From: Candidatus Fermentibacteraceae bacterium
GTDB taxonomy: Bacteria > Fermentibacterota > Fermentibacteria > Fermentibacterales > JCC-6
DNA length: 7,834 nucleotides
NCBI GenBank assembly: GCA_030596465.1
Contig: JAUVJW010000079.1
Span: 1-7,834, forward strand
Direction: 5' to 3'
Shown here: positions 1 to 5,996 of the stretch, piece by piece
Position numbering within the stretch: the stretch's first letter is position 1
How the letters are laid out: each line of letters starts with the position of its first letter
Notes under the pieces: model-generated
What the model was told of the DNA's origin: nothing
What the model saw: the letters and a program-made list of their open reading frames with translations, nothing else
Databases searched by the model: none
Position numbers and translations under genes: made by a program

Positions 1-171
1 AGCGTTTCTTGCGGCCTCTTCAGGCATTTCGACAAAACCGAATCCACGACTGCGGCCGGTTTCTCTGTCTGTGATTACTCTTGCATCGGTAACTTCACCG
101 TAGCTCTCGAAAAAAGTTTTGAGTGAGTCATCGTCAACGCCCCAGGAGAGGTTTCCTACGTACAGGTTCAT
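1..171 (-). CDS. RRM-domain RNA-binding protein, N-terminal part (cut by window edge)
   Basis: Reading leftward from the ATG at 171-169 gives 57 codons that run off the window, so only the N-terminal half is present. The protein begins directly with an RNA recognition motif. RNP2 is visible as LYVGNL at residues 3-8 and RNP1 as RGFGFVEM at residues 42-49, which carry the aromatic residues that stack on RNA bases. This layout, with the RRM starting at residue 2-3, is typical of the small single-RRM proteins (about 80-110 residues) of cyanobacteria and many FCB bacteria, often cold- or stress-induced and thought to bind single-stranded RNA in the cytoplasm. The start is supported by a purine-rich site (AAAGGGA) just upstream on the minus strand, around 174-180. 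The RRM assignment is secure. The exact role and the C-terminus, often Gly/Arg-rich in this group, cannot be seen. Confidence 0.93.
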   Translation of the reverse strand, partial: MNLYVGNLSWGVDDDSLKTFFESYGEVTDARVITDRETGRSRGFGFVEMPEEAARNA

Positions 172-269
172 TGGTATCCCTTTCGCACTATGTCATCTCA
201 AAAATTAACCGAATCTCCGTGACGACACAAAAGAAGCCCGGCTGCACCCCATCATTGAGATACCTGAGC
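172..269 (-). other. Probable 5' leader of the RRM gene
   Basis: If the promoter at 270-299 is used, transcription would begin near 263 and leave a leader of about 90 bases before the RRM start codon. The leader contains a 7-bp complementary pair, 255-261 with 195-201 (ATCTCAA and TTGAGAT when read on the minus strand), which could close a large loop just above the ribosome binding site. Long structured leaders are known for cold-shock genes. A regulatory role here is inference only. Confidence 0.25.
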
Positions 270-299
270 AATATATGCACATCTGTTTCAGAATGTAAA
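270..299 (-). promoter_or_regulatory. Candidate sigma70-type promoter for the RRM gene
   Basis: On the minus strand a TTTACA -35 box (294-299) is followed after 18 bases by a TATATT -10 box (270-275). Each matches the sigma70 consensus at five of six positions. It points at the RRM gene and lies about 100 bases from its start codon. The call rests on consensus matching by eye. Housekeeping promoters differ in Bacteroidota, so use of this one depends on the true phylum. Confidence 0.35.
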
Positions 300-491
300 G
301 ACCTTTAGCAGCATACAGATCAGGAACTTACAAGAAGACGAAACCTCCCGTTGAGTTATTCCGCAATGACACAAGAGGCGGTACATTCTTTCAGGCCTGA
401 TTTATGATACTCCGGGTTAAAAGTTGTACTGCGGATCAGTAACATGCAATATTCCAGCTGAGTTTACCTGCAATCTATTCAAAAGTATCAC
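300..491. other. Rest of the divergent intergenic region; no gene seen
   Basis: This stretch separates the minus-strand RRM gene from the plus-strand propeller gene, so it should hold the plus-strand promoter. I see only weak candidates: TATGAT at 403-408 without a good -35 box, and TTGTAC (424-429) with AATATT (448-453). No RNA gene, repeat or convincing small ORF is visible. In the propeller frame the nearest upstream stop is TGA at 459-461, and no other start codon lies between it and 492. Confidence 0.4.
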
Positions 492-1289
492 ATGATCACA
501 CGATTGGCGCGTATGTTAACCTCAGCTCTTTTTCTTTCTGTTCCTTTTTTTACTGGACTGGTTGGTCCCGATGGTCTTTATGCAAGCGGAAACGGTATTT
601 ACATCTGCGAGGAAACTGCAGGGAGAATATTATTTATAAATGTCGATGGAATTTCAACGGTTCTGGCCGATGGACTTTTCTCCCCGGAGGGTATTCATGT
701 TACAGAGGATGGAAGAATACTTGTGGTCGAGGACACTGAGTCGGGTAGACTATTAGAAGTAAATCAGGGCAGTGTTACTGTACTTGTCAGTGATATTTGT
801 TGTCCGGAGGGTGTTACAGTAGATAATCAGGGCACGATCTGGTTTACCTCCGGAGGGATAGAGGGTGGAGAGCTGTATACAACCTTGTGGAAGGTTGCTG
901 GAGGCAATCCCACTGTTGAATATTTCCTGCCTTCCGTTTTCAGTTTTTCTGATCTGGAGGCTGCGGAAAATGGAATGATTTATATCTGCAGCGAATCATC
1001 AGGTATTTTCGGCGATGTTTCCGTATTCCGGTTTGATCCGCGAACTTCTGTACTTACACCGTTTGTTACCGGAGTTACCGCCTGCGAAGGGATAGGAATG
1101 ACCGGTGGAGGTTTCCCGTTTTATGTCACAGAAGAGAGCGGGTCTGTTTTTCAGGTGGATTCAACAGGAAGCCTTACTCTTATTGAGTGTAATCTTTCCT
1201 CGGTTGAAGATGTAGTGGTTTGGAAAGATCAGATCTATGTTTCAGAGGATGGAACCGGATCACTGGTAAGACTGGATTTACATGAGTAA
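492..1289 (+). CDS. Secreted six-bladed beta-propeller protein (SMP-30/NHL-like)
   Basis: This 265-residue protein has an N-terminal signal-like segment: basic residues R4 and R7, then a hydrophobic stretch to about residue 22. It is followed by six approximate repeats of 30-45 residues starting near 25, 63, 103, 150, 196 and 236. Each repeat opens with a variant of PEG-x-x-V (SPEGIHV, CPEGVTV, CEGIGM, VEDVVV), passes a DG/NG turn, and continues with a strand like IYICEE or ILVVED. This is the pattern of SMP-30/gluconolactonase, NHL and Vgb-type propellers. The last repeat is short and would need a strand from elsewhere, such as the N-terminus, to close the ring. No catalytic metal site could be assigned, so an enzymatic role is not claimed. 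ATG 492 is the only start after the in-frame stop at 459-461. It lacks a clear Shine-Dalgarno sequence, unlike most genes here. The gene overlaps the downstream MATE gene by 8 bases, implying co-transcription. Confidence 0.8.
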   Translation: MITRLARMLTSALFLSVPFFTGLVGPDGLYASGNGIYICEETAGRILFINVDGISTVLADGLFSPEGIHVTEDGRILVVEDTESGRLLEVNQGSVTVLVSDICCPEGVTVDNQGTIWFTSGGIEGGELYTTLWKVAGGNPTVEYFLPSVFSFSDLEAAENGMIYICSESSGIFGDVSVFRFDPRTSVLTPFVTGVTACEGIGMTGGGFPFYVTEESGSVFQVDSTGSLTLIECNLSSVEDVVVWKDQIYVSEDGTGSLVRLDLHE

Positions 1290-2670
1290 GTATGCGCCTG
1301 ATTCCTTTAGAGGGATAATCGCTATATCTCTGCCAATAATCGCTGGAATGGCCGGCAGAACCATAATGATGTTCTGCGACAGGCTCTTTCTTGCCCGACA
1401 CAGTCAGCTGGAGCTTCAAGCCGCGCTTCCGGCGGGTATTCTCAGTTTTACTTTTCTGTGCATTCTTTTTGGAACGGTTAGTTACTCCAGTACCTTTGTT
1501 TCCCAGTATTTCGGAGCCGGAGACAGAGAGGGATGCTCCAGATCCCTGGCACAGGGTCTTTATCTTGCCATGTTCTCCGCGCCGATTCTTGCGGCGATGA
1601 CGATACCCGGCTCTATGATTCTTAATCTTTCCGGTCATGCTCCGGAGGTTCTGGCCCTGGAACAGATCTATTTCAGAATACTCATGCTATCCGCGGCAGG
1701 ACCTGTGTTTACTGCAGCGGCATCTTCTTTCTGGAACGGCAGGGGAAAGACAGTTCCAGCCATGGTAGCAGTGCTGATCGGTGCCGGAATCAACATCATT
1801 CTCGACTATGCAATGATCTTCGGGAAGCTGGGATTTCCGGAGATGGGTATTAAAGGAGCGGCAATAGCAACGGCAGTATCATCCTTCATTCCCGGCACTA
1901 TTTTAACGGTAGCGGCTTATTCCGGTAAAACTGCCCGGAGCTACAGGACAAGAGAAAACTTCAAGTTTTCATGGCCACTGACCAAAAGGATTTTGAGGTT
2001 TGGTTTTCCGGCAGGGCTGCAGATATTTATGGATGCTGCCAGTTTTACAGTCTTTATTTTCATTGCCGGTAGACTGGGAGCGATTGGCTTCACCGCAAAC
2101 AATCTTGTTTTAAGCGTGAACAATCTGGTATTCAATCCTCTGCTGGGTTTTGGCTTTGCCACTACCGTTATTGTAGGCAGATGTATTGGAATGGGCGATA
2201 CGGCTATGGCTGTCAGGGCAACAAGACGAACTCTTCTGCTTTCCCTTTTGTACTTCGTGCCTCTGGCGGTAACTTTCGTTCTTTTTCCACATTTCTACAC
2301 GAGACTCTTCTTCAGCCCTGACTCTGCCTGTACTATCGGGGAACTTTACGATGTGACCAGCAGGCTTCTTCTGATAGTCGCCGCCTGGGGAGTGTTTGAC
2401 GCGGTTAACCTGGTGTACAGCGGGGCACTCCGGGGCGCGGGTGATACAAAGTTCGTTGTCTGGGTATCCGCTCTTCTTGGATGGCTGTTCTGGATTCCAG
2501 GAACGATTTACCTCTACTCGGTCCGTAACGCTGGTATAGTGGATATCTGGCTTTTCACCAGCTTCTATGTGTGTGTATTCGGTCTGGTATTTTTCATCAG
2601 ATTCAGAACCGGTAAATGGAAAAAGATTGATCTGCTTGGCACACGCCATGAAATTTCTTCTCAGGAATAG
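1282..2670 (+). CDS. MATE-family multidrug/toxin efflux transporter
   Basis: This 462-residue polytopic inner-membrane protein has the usual length and two-lobe layout of MATE (NorM/DinF-like) antiporters, which export organic cations or other compounds using a Na+ or H+ gradient. Family landmarks are visible. Asp33 lies in the first helix region (FCDRLFLARH), where NorM-type proteins have their VD-x-x-MVG motif. QYFGAGD is at 75-81 (the usual Q-x-x-GAGD), GIKGAAIAT at 189-197, and LRGAGDTK at 383-390, which is the strongest signature. Long hydrophobic stretches alternate with short charged loops through residue 440, followed by a basic cytoplasmic tail. The start codon lies inside the end of the propeller gene (ATGAGTAA), with no strong ribosome binding site, so translational coupling is likely. 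Substrate cannot be predicted. Linkage to a secreted propeller protein is unusual and unexplained. Confidence 0.92.
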   Translation: MSKYAPDSFRGIIAISLPIIAGMAGRTIMMFCDRLFLARHSQLELQAALPAGILSFTFLCILFGTVSYSSTFVSQYFGAGDREGCSRSLAQGLYLAMFSAPILAAMTIPGSMILNLSGHAPEVLALEQIYFRILMLSAAGPVFTAAASSFWNGRGKTVPAMVAVLIGAGINIILDYAMIFGKLGFPEMGIKGAAIATAVSSFIPGTILTVAAYSGKTARSYRTRENFKFSWPLTKRILRFGFPAGLQIFMDAASFTVFIFIAGRLGAIGFTANNLVLSVNNLVFNPLLGFGFATTVIVGRCIGMGDTAMAVRATRRTLLLSLLYFVPLAVTFVLFPHFYTRLFFSPDSACTIGELYDVTSRLLLIVAAWGVFDAVNLVYSGALRGAGDTKFVVWVSALLGWLFWIPGTIYLYSVRNAGIVDIWLFTSFYVCVFGLVFFIRFRTGKWKKIDLLGTRHEISSQE

Positions 2671-2681
2671 CTTGCTTTACC

Positions 2682-2807
2682 ATGGCTCTGTTAAGATGTT
2701 CCACACTTAAGGTTTTGCAGTATGTTGAGGATGGCGACAGGAGTATAACGAAGGCTGTGCAGCGAGATACGGTATTGCAGCAAGAAACTTGTGATGGATT
2801 CGGGTAA
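2682..2807 (+). pseudogene. Possible decayed transposase/integrase-type HTH fragment or 41-codon small ORF
   Basis: The MATE-GH18 spacer contains a 41-codon open frame (ATG 2682, TAA 2805-2807) whose middle reads LKVLQYVEDGDRSITKAVQR. That resembles the 'lxxlqyVEeG-SITKAarrfG' start of transposase/integrase helix-turn-helix domains. After R (codon ending 2765) a shift of two bases continues the resemblance in another frame: YGIAARNL (2768-2791), then a TGA, then WIRVKEESW. The pattern looks like an HTH broken by a frameshift and a stop. No terminal repeats or catalytic domain are present. There is only a distant AGGA (2663-2666) upstream of the ATG, so it is probably not translated. A chance resemblance, or a leader peptide ending in the next gene's ribosome binding site, remains possible. 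Confidence 0.3.
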
Positions 2808-2814
2808 AGGAGGA
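2806..2814 (+). promoter_or_regulatory. Strong Shine-Dalgarno that decides the GH18 start
   Basis: AAAGGAGGA lies 3-4 bases before the ATG at 2818. It falls inside the longer reading that starts at GTG 2791 or ATG 2794, and neither of those codons has a comparable site. This argues for initiation at 2818, with ATG 2827 (13 bases from AGGAGG) as a less well-spaced alternative. Confidence 0.7.
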
Positions 2815-2817
2815 ATC

Positions 2818-4617
2818 ATGGGTATAATGGCTATATTTATTCTTTCTCTGCTGGCAGGACCAATCGGGTCAATTGATGAGATAACCGAATTTCCTTCTGT
2901 TCACCTGCAGGCAATGGAGCAGAACCGGACAGATCAGATACACGAGGTACTCACAGTAGATAACAGTGGAGATGCCCAGCTTTACGGGACAGTATTCGGG
3001 TTTTTGCCTTACTGGGTTAACCAGACCTGGCTTCAATACGATCTGATCAGTGTTCTTGCGGTATTTGGGGTAGAAATGGGCGCAGGGGGTACAATAACTA
3101 ACAGTCACGGGTTTCCGTCTACTTTTGCCACAGCGATGGATCAGGCACATGCAAATGATGCAATAGTAGTAGTAACTGTAACAAATTTCAGCGGATCTTC
3201 AATCCATTCCATACTTACAACCAACAGATCAACAGCCATTGCTACTGTTGCAGACCTTGTTAACTCTACAGTGGTTGATGGTGTATGTATTGACTTTGAA
3301 AATGTACAGGCAGCGGATTCAGAAAACCTGGTGACATTTATGGAAGATTTGAGGGCAGAGCTGCCCGATGCCCATATTTCCATCTGTACTCCCGTTGTAG
3401 ACTGGGCTGGAGCATTCAACTACAGCGAGTTAGCTGAGACCTGTGATGCCCTTATGATGATGTGCTACGCTTTTTCCGGTTCCTGGAGTACAGTCGCAGG
3501 TCCCAATGCCCCACTGGTGGGCTGGGGAAGCTCTCCTGAATCTTCGAGTAATATGGCCTGGGCTCTCTGTGATTACGTTCGTTATGAGCCTGAGGTTCAT
3601 GAGAAGCTTGTAGTTGGGCTTCCGTATTACGGTCATCAGTGGGAAACTGCAGGCTCTTCGCCACACTCTTCCGCAAGTAACTGCAGTACACTTTTTTATA
3701 CAACACTTGCAGATCGAGCGGAGACCTACGGGCCTTTATGGAACGAGGAGTCTCTGACTCCCTGGTACAGATTCAACTCAGGGGACTGGAATCAGGGGTG
3801 GTACGATGATGATGTTTCACTTGGTTTGAAGTACGATATGGTAACGATGGCTGGAATGCAGGGAATCGGGATATGGGCACTGGGTTATGACGGTGATCTC
3901 CCTGAACTCTGGAATCAACTGGAAACCAGTTTCGGTGAACCTGCTGCAAACGACTTGATGACTGATAATCTGGAGGAATGCTGTACTGTTCACGGTCCTT
4001 CCTCATACTGGCATCCCTATACGGAAGACGGACAGTACCACACATTCTTCTTCACAGGTTCTATTTCTTCCGGTCCTGATGTTAACTGGGTTCAGTGGAA
4101 TTTTCACCTTCCAGACAGCACAGCGGGCTATTATCTGGAGGTCTATATCCCACCGTCCGGTGCTGCTGCTGTGACCTATCACATACTTCACGGCTCAGTT
4201 GAAGACAGTGTTACTGTGGATCAATCAGCCTTTTCTGAACAATGGGTATCTCTTGGAGGTCCCTATAATTCTGAGGATGGTCTTTCAGTTACAGCGGGAG
4301 ACCACACAGGTACGGGGGGGCAGAGGATAGTAATTGATGCTATCCGCTTTATAAACGGAACCGGAATTGAACAATCCTTCAATTATTTTCCTATGCAGTT
4401 TACCGTGTCAGCAAGTCCCGCCTCTTCATTCACTGTCTGTTCACCTGATGGTGGACAACTTAAAATACTGGATATTTCGGGTAGAACAGTGACAGAGAGT
4501 AATTTACACCCGGGTGATTCCTGGATGTGGAACGGAAATGCACCGGCAGGAGTATATTTCATCAGCATTGATGGAAATAGAGGGTTTTCCTCTAAGCGAG
4601 TTGTGCTTATCAGATAA
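2818..4617 (+). CDS. Secreted GH18-family glycoside hydrolase with golvesin-like domain and C-terminal sorting domain
   Basis: This is a 599-residue exported protein from ATG 2818; GTG 2791 would add nine residues. A hydrophobic segment at about 3-17 should be the signal peptide. Residues 57-375 form a GH18 barrel, closest in style to YaaH/SleL-type enzymes: GFLPYW at 61-66, the active-site strand VDGVCIDFE at 153-161, MMMCYAF at 213-219 and GIGIWALGYDG at 349-359. The catalytic acid Glu161 and Asp159 are present, but Cys157 replaces the first Asp of the DxDxE core. Such enzymes cut beta-1,4-GlcNAc polymers (chitin or peptidoglycan); which one is unknown. Residues 380-515 match golvesin/xanthan-lyase C-terminal domains, including TVDQSAFSEQWVSLGG and IDAIRF. 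Residues 525-599 are a FlgD/T9SS-like sorting domain (KILDISGRTV, then APAGVYFISI, ending KRVVLIR). A small exported protein follows 14 bases later, probably in the same operon. Confidence 0.88.
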   Translation: MGIMAIFILSLLAGPIGSIDEITEFPSVHLQAMEQNRTDQIHEVLTVDNSGDAQLYGTVFGFLPYWVNQTWLQYDLISVLAVFGVEMGAGGTITNSHGFPSTFATAMDQAHANDAIVVVTVTNFSGSSIHSILTTNRSTAIATVADLVNSTVVDGVCIDFENVQAADSENLVTFMEDLRAELPDAHISICTPVVDWAGAFNYSELAETCDALMMMCYAFSGSWSTVAGPNAPLVGWGSSPESSSNMAWALCDYVRYEPEVHEKLVVGLPYYGHQWETAGSSPHSSASNCSTLFYTTLADRAETYGPLWNEESLTPWYRFNSGDWNQGWYDDDVSLGLKYDMVTMAGMQGIGIWALGYDGDLPELWNQLETSFGEPAANDLMTDNLEECCTVHGPSSYWHPYTEDGQYHTFFFTGSISSGPDVNWVQWNFHLPDSTAGYYLEVYIPPSGAAAVTYHILHGSVEDSVTVDQSAFSEQWVSLGGPYNSEDGLSVTAGDHTGTGGQRIVIDAIRFINGTGIEQSFNYFPMQFTVSASPASSFTVCSPDGGQLKILDISGRTVTESNLHPGDSWMWNGNAPAGVYFISIDGNRGFSSKRVVLIR

Positions 4618-4620
4618 TTG

Positions 4621-4625
4621 AAAGG
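4621..4625 (+). promoter_or_regulatory. Ribosome binding site for the UGA-containing gene
   Basis: AAAGG sits six bases before ATG 4632, in the 14-base gap after the GH18 stop. It shows that translation starts upstream of the UGA, at a codon that also begins a signal peptide. The part after the UGA is therefore unlikely to be an independent gene with its own start. Confidence 0.6.
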
Positions 4626-4631
4626 TTTTCA

Positions 4632-5201
4632 ATGAAGAATTTAATTCCCGTTCTTCTGACGGTGTCATCCCTTCTGCCTGCTTCTGAATTCGTAATCGGG
4701 GAGCATACCCAACCGCTCTCTGACCCCTTCTGCGGCAGTTGAGGTCCATCGGCAAGACACTACCAGGTGGTAGTTCCGGAATCACAGCTCGATGGACCCA
4801 TGACCATCACAGAGATTTCTTTTGAAAGGGCCCCGATGGGAGCATCTTCTGTGCTTATACAAGGGTTTAAAATCGCCCTCACGGAGTCTGGAGGAGAAGA
4901 GCTGGGAAGGGACTTCTCAAAGAATCCTGCCGGGGATTCTTCCTTTCAGGTGGTTTACTCAGTATCAAGAGTGACCGCCGCCGACAACGGGGAAGGCAGG
5001 ATCAGTTTCATTCTTGATACTCCTTATGGCTATACAGGGGGCAATCTTCTTGTAGATATGTCCTATTCCAGCATTGAGGGCAGCATGTATGTGTGGAGCT
5101 GGAGCCCGGACGCTTATCGCTTCCTGATCGCAAACGGCGTTAACTCTTCCGAAGGTATAGTCTCACCGCTTGTGCCTGTTGTGGTTGTAACCGGGGAGTA
5201 A
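4632..5201 (+). CDS. Exported FCB-type protein with in-frame UGA at codon 37; candidate selenoprotein or nonsense allele
   Basis: ATG 4632 starts a signal peptide (MKNLIPVLLTVSSLLPAS, cleavage near residue 17-18). The mature part begins EFVIGEHTQPLSDPFCGS, and then comes TGA at 4740-4742. The same frame stays open for 152 more codons to TAA 5199-5201, giving 189 residues if read through. The two sides look like one protein. Many FCB exported proteins begin with an 'IGxGt...P(F/Y)...' strand, followed by 'YQvvylaSEl...G.ItgIsF', and the downstream part here reads YQVVVPESQLDGPMTITEISF, with a later LDTPYGYTGGNLLVDMSY resembling 'l.tpf.ydg.NLlv'. With selenocysteine at 37 the site becomes C34-G-S-U37, a CxxU redox motif. 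A nested hairpin follows the UGA immediately. Alternatives are a TGG-to-TGA or TGC/TGT-to-TGA mutation, or a sequence error. A downstream start (GTG 4767) would lose the signal peptide. No enzymatic function is assigned. Confidence 0.6.
4743..4798 (+). promoter_or_regulatory. SECIS-like nested hairpin directly after the UGA
   Basis: The outer stem is GGTCCATCG (4743-4751) with CGATGGACC (4790-4798), nine perfect pairs beginning at the first base after the UGA. A G-U pair (4752 with 4789) can extend it. The apical hairpin is ACTACC (4759-4764), loop AGGT (4765-4768), GGTAGT (4769-4774), with asymmetric internal loops of 6 and 14 bases between the stems. The published bacterial SECIS plan, as I recall it, is a short apical stem-loop about 16-37 bases after the UGA, with a G in the first two loop positions. 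Here the spacing is 22 bases and G is the second loop base. No U-run follows, so it is not a terminator. The pairing is certain; the function is inferred. Confidence 0.45.
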
Positions 5202-5223
5202 TCTGTTAAGAGATTCCAGAGTC

Positions 5224-5240
5224 AGTTTTTCCGAAAAACT
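5224..5240. terminator. Weak AT-rich hairpin between convergent genes
   Basis: AGTTTTT (5224-5230), loop CCG, AAAAACT (5234-5240) form seven perfect pairs in the 39-base gap between the stop at 5201 and the methionine aminopeptidase stop at 5241-5243. The position suits a bidirectional terminator. However, the stem is mostly A-T and there is no separate U-tract, so it is a weak example. Confidence 0.3.
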
Positions 5241-5996
5241 TCATGTTTTCGTCAAAATCTCCGTACCGTCATCGGTTACCAGAATGGTGTGCTCAAATTG
5301 TGCGCTCAAACTTCCATCAGTAGTGGTAACTGTCCATCCATCGCTTCTGGAAGTTTTTACCCTGTATGAGCTACCCATGTTGATCATCGGTTCAACAGTG
5401 AATATCATTCCTTTACGGAGACGAATTTTGTTTTCCTTTGTAAAATGATGAAAGACCTGCGGATCCTCGTGGAAGTTCTTTCCTATGCCATGACCTGTAT
5501 AGTCGCGGACAATGGAATACCCGAATTTTCCAATATATTTTTCAATAGTTTTACCAACTTCATAAAGATACTTGCCCGGCATAATCGCACTGATTCCTCT
5601 GTACATGGCAATTTCGGTTCGTTTCACAAAATTTTCTGTTTTGATGTCAGTATCACCCACAATAAATGTGCGGGATGTATCACCATGAAACCCGTTAAGA
5701 ATTACGGTAACATCAATGTTTACAATATCGCCTTTTGCCAAAACATCTTTTTCTGAAGGAATGCCGTGACACACAACATTGTTAATGGAAGTACAGATAC
5801 TTTTTGGAAAACCACGATAGTTAAGCGGAGCTGAGACAGCACCGTGCATTTTAGTAAATACAGAGCACAGATCATTCAGGTAAAGAGTTGTAACACCCTC
5901 CTTGACATATGGCTCAATGTGATCCAGCAATTGTGAAGCGAGTCTTCCTGCTTTGCGCATTTTCTCGATTTCAACTGCATTTTTAATTCTGATCAT
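5241..5996 (-). CDS. map: Type I methionine aminopeptidase
   Basis: This 251-residue cytoplasmic metalloprotease removes the N-terminal methionine of new proteins when the second residue is small. The whole pita-bread fold is present. All five metal ligands can be read: Asp95 (NIDVTV), Asp106 (HGDTSR), His169 (TGHGIG), Glu202 (VEPM) and Glu235 (QFEHT). His77 (VVCHGIP) and His176 (NFHEDP) match the substrate-site histidines of the E. coli enzyme. The length is near the usual 250-265 residues and there is no N-terminal zinc-finger extension. The ATG overlaps the stop of the upstream hydrolase gene by four bases (ATGA), and AGGGAA (6003-6008) serves as a ribosome binding site inside that gene, so it is the last gene of the operon. 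It is not next to translation genes such as secY, adk or infA, where map is often found, and it looks AT-rich. It may therefore be a second or acquired copy. Confidence 0.96.
   Translation of the reverse strand: MIRIKNAVEIEKMRKAGRLASQLLDHIEPYVKEGVTTLYLNDLCSVFTKMHGAVSAPLNYRGFPKSICTSINNVVCHGIPSEKDVLAKGDIVNIDVTVILNGFHGDTSRTFIVGDTDIKTENFVKRTEIAMYRGISAIMPGKYLYEVGKTIEKYIGKFGYSIVRDYTGHGIGKNFHEDPQVFHHFTKENKIRLRKGMIFTVEPMINMGSSYRVKTSRSDGWTVTTTDGSLSAQFEHTILVTDDGTEILTKT

Noticed and set aside
123..308. 61-codon plus-strand open frame
   Set aside because: It runs antisense through the RRM start and its leader. The protein is low in recognisable motifs, and RNP1 and RNP2 on the other strand are unmistakable.
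403..408. TATGAT as a -10 box for the propeller gene
   Set aside because: No acceptable -35 box lies 16-18 bases upstream (GGTACA at best), so it was not called as a promoter.
1180..1638. 152-codon minus-strand open frame
   Set aside because: It is antisense to the well-supported propeller and MATE genes, and its product is Arg/Lys-rich with no domain pattern.
3773..4045. Minus-strand open frames under the GH18 gene
   Set aside because: These and similar antisense frames at 2869-3706 and 4003-4191 have no ribosome binding sites or motifs and sit opposite a clear GH18 domain.
4740..4742. Genome-wide reassignment of UGA to Trp or Gly
   Set aside because: Two genes in the window end at UGA at family-typical lengths, one of them in an ATGA overlap. 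No other in-frame UGA was seen inside the remaining genes.
4774..4781. TTCCGGAA palindrome
   Set aside because: It is an isolated 8-base palindrome within coding sequence with no loop and no second copy, so it is taken as chance.
4767..5201. Independent gene starting at GTG 4767
   Set aside because: The start would fall inside the apical hairpin, without a ribosome binding site. It would lose the signal peptide and cut the family's conserved strand. A single gene from 4632 fits better.
5445..5756. 103-codon plus-strand open frame
   Set aside because: It is antisense to the methionine aminopeptidase, which has all five metal ligands.
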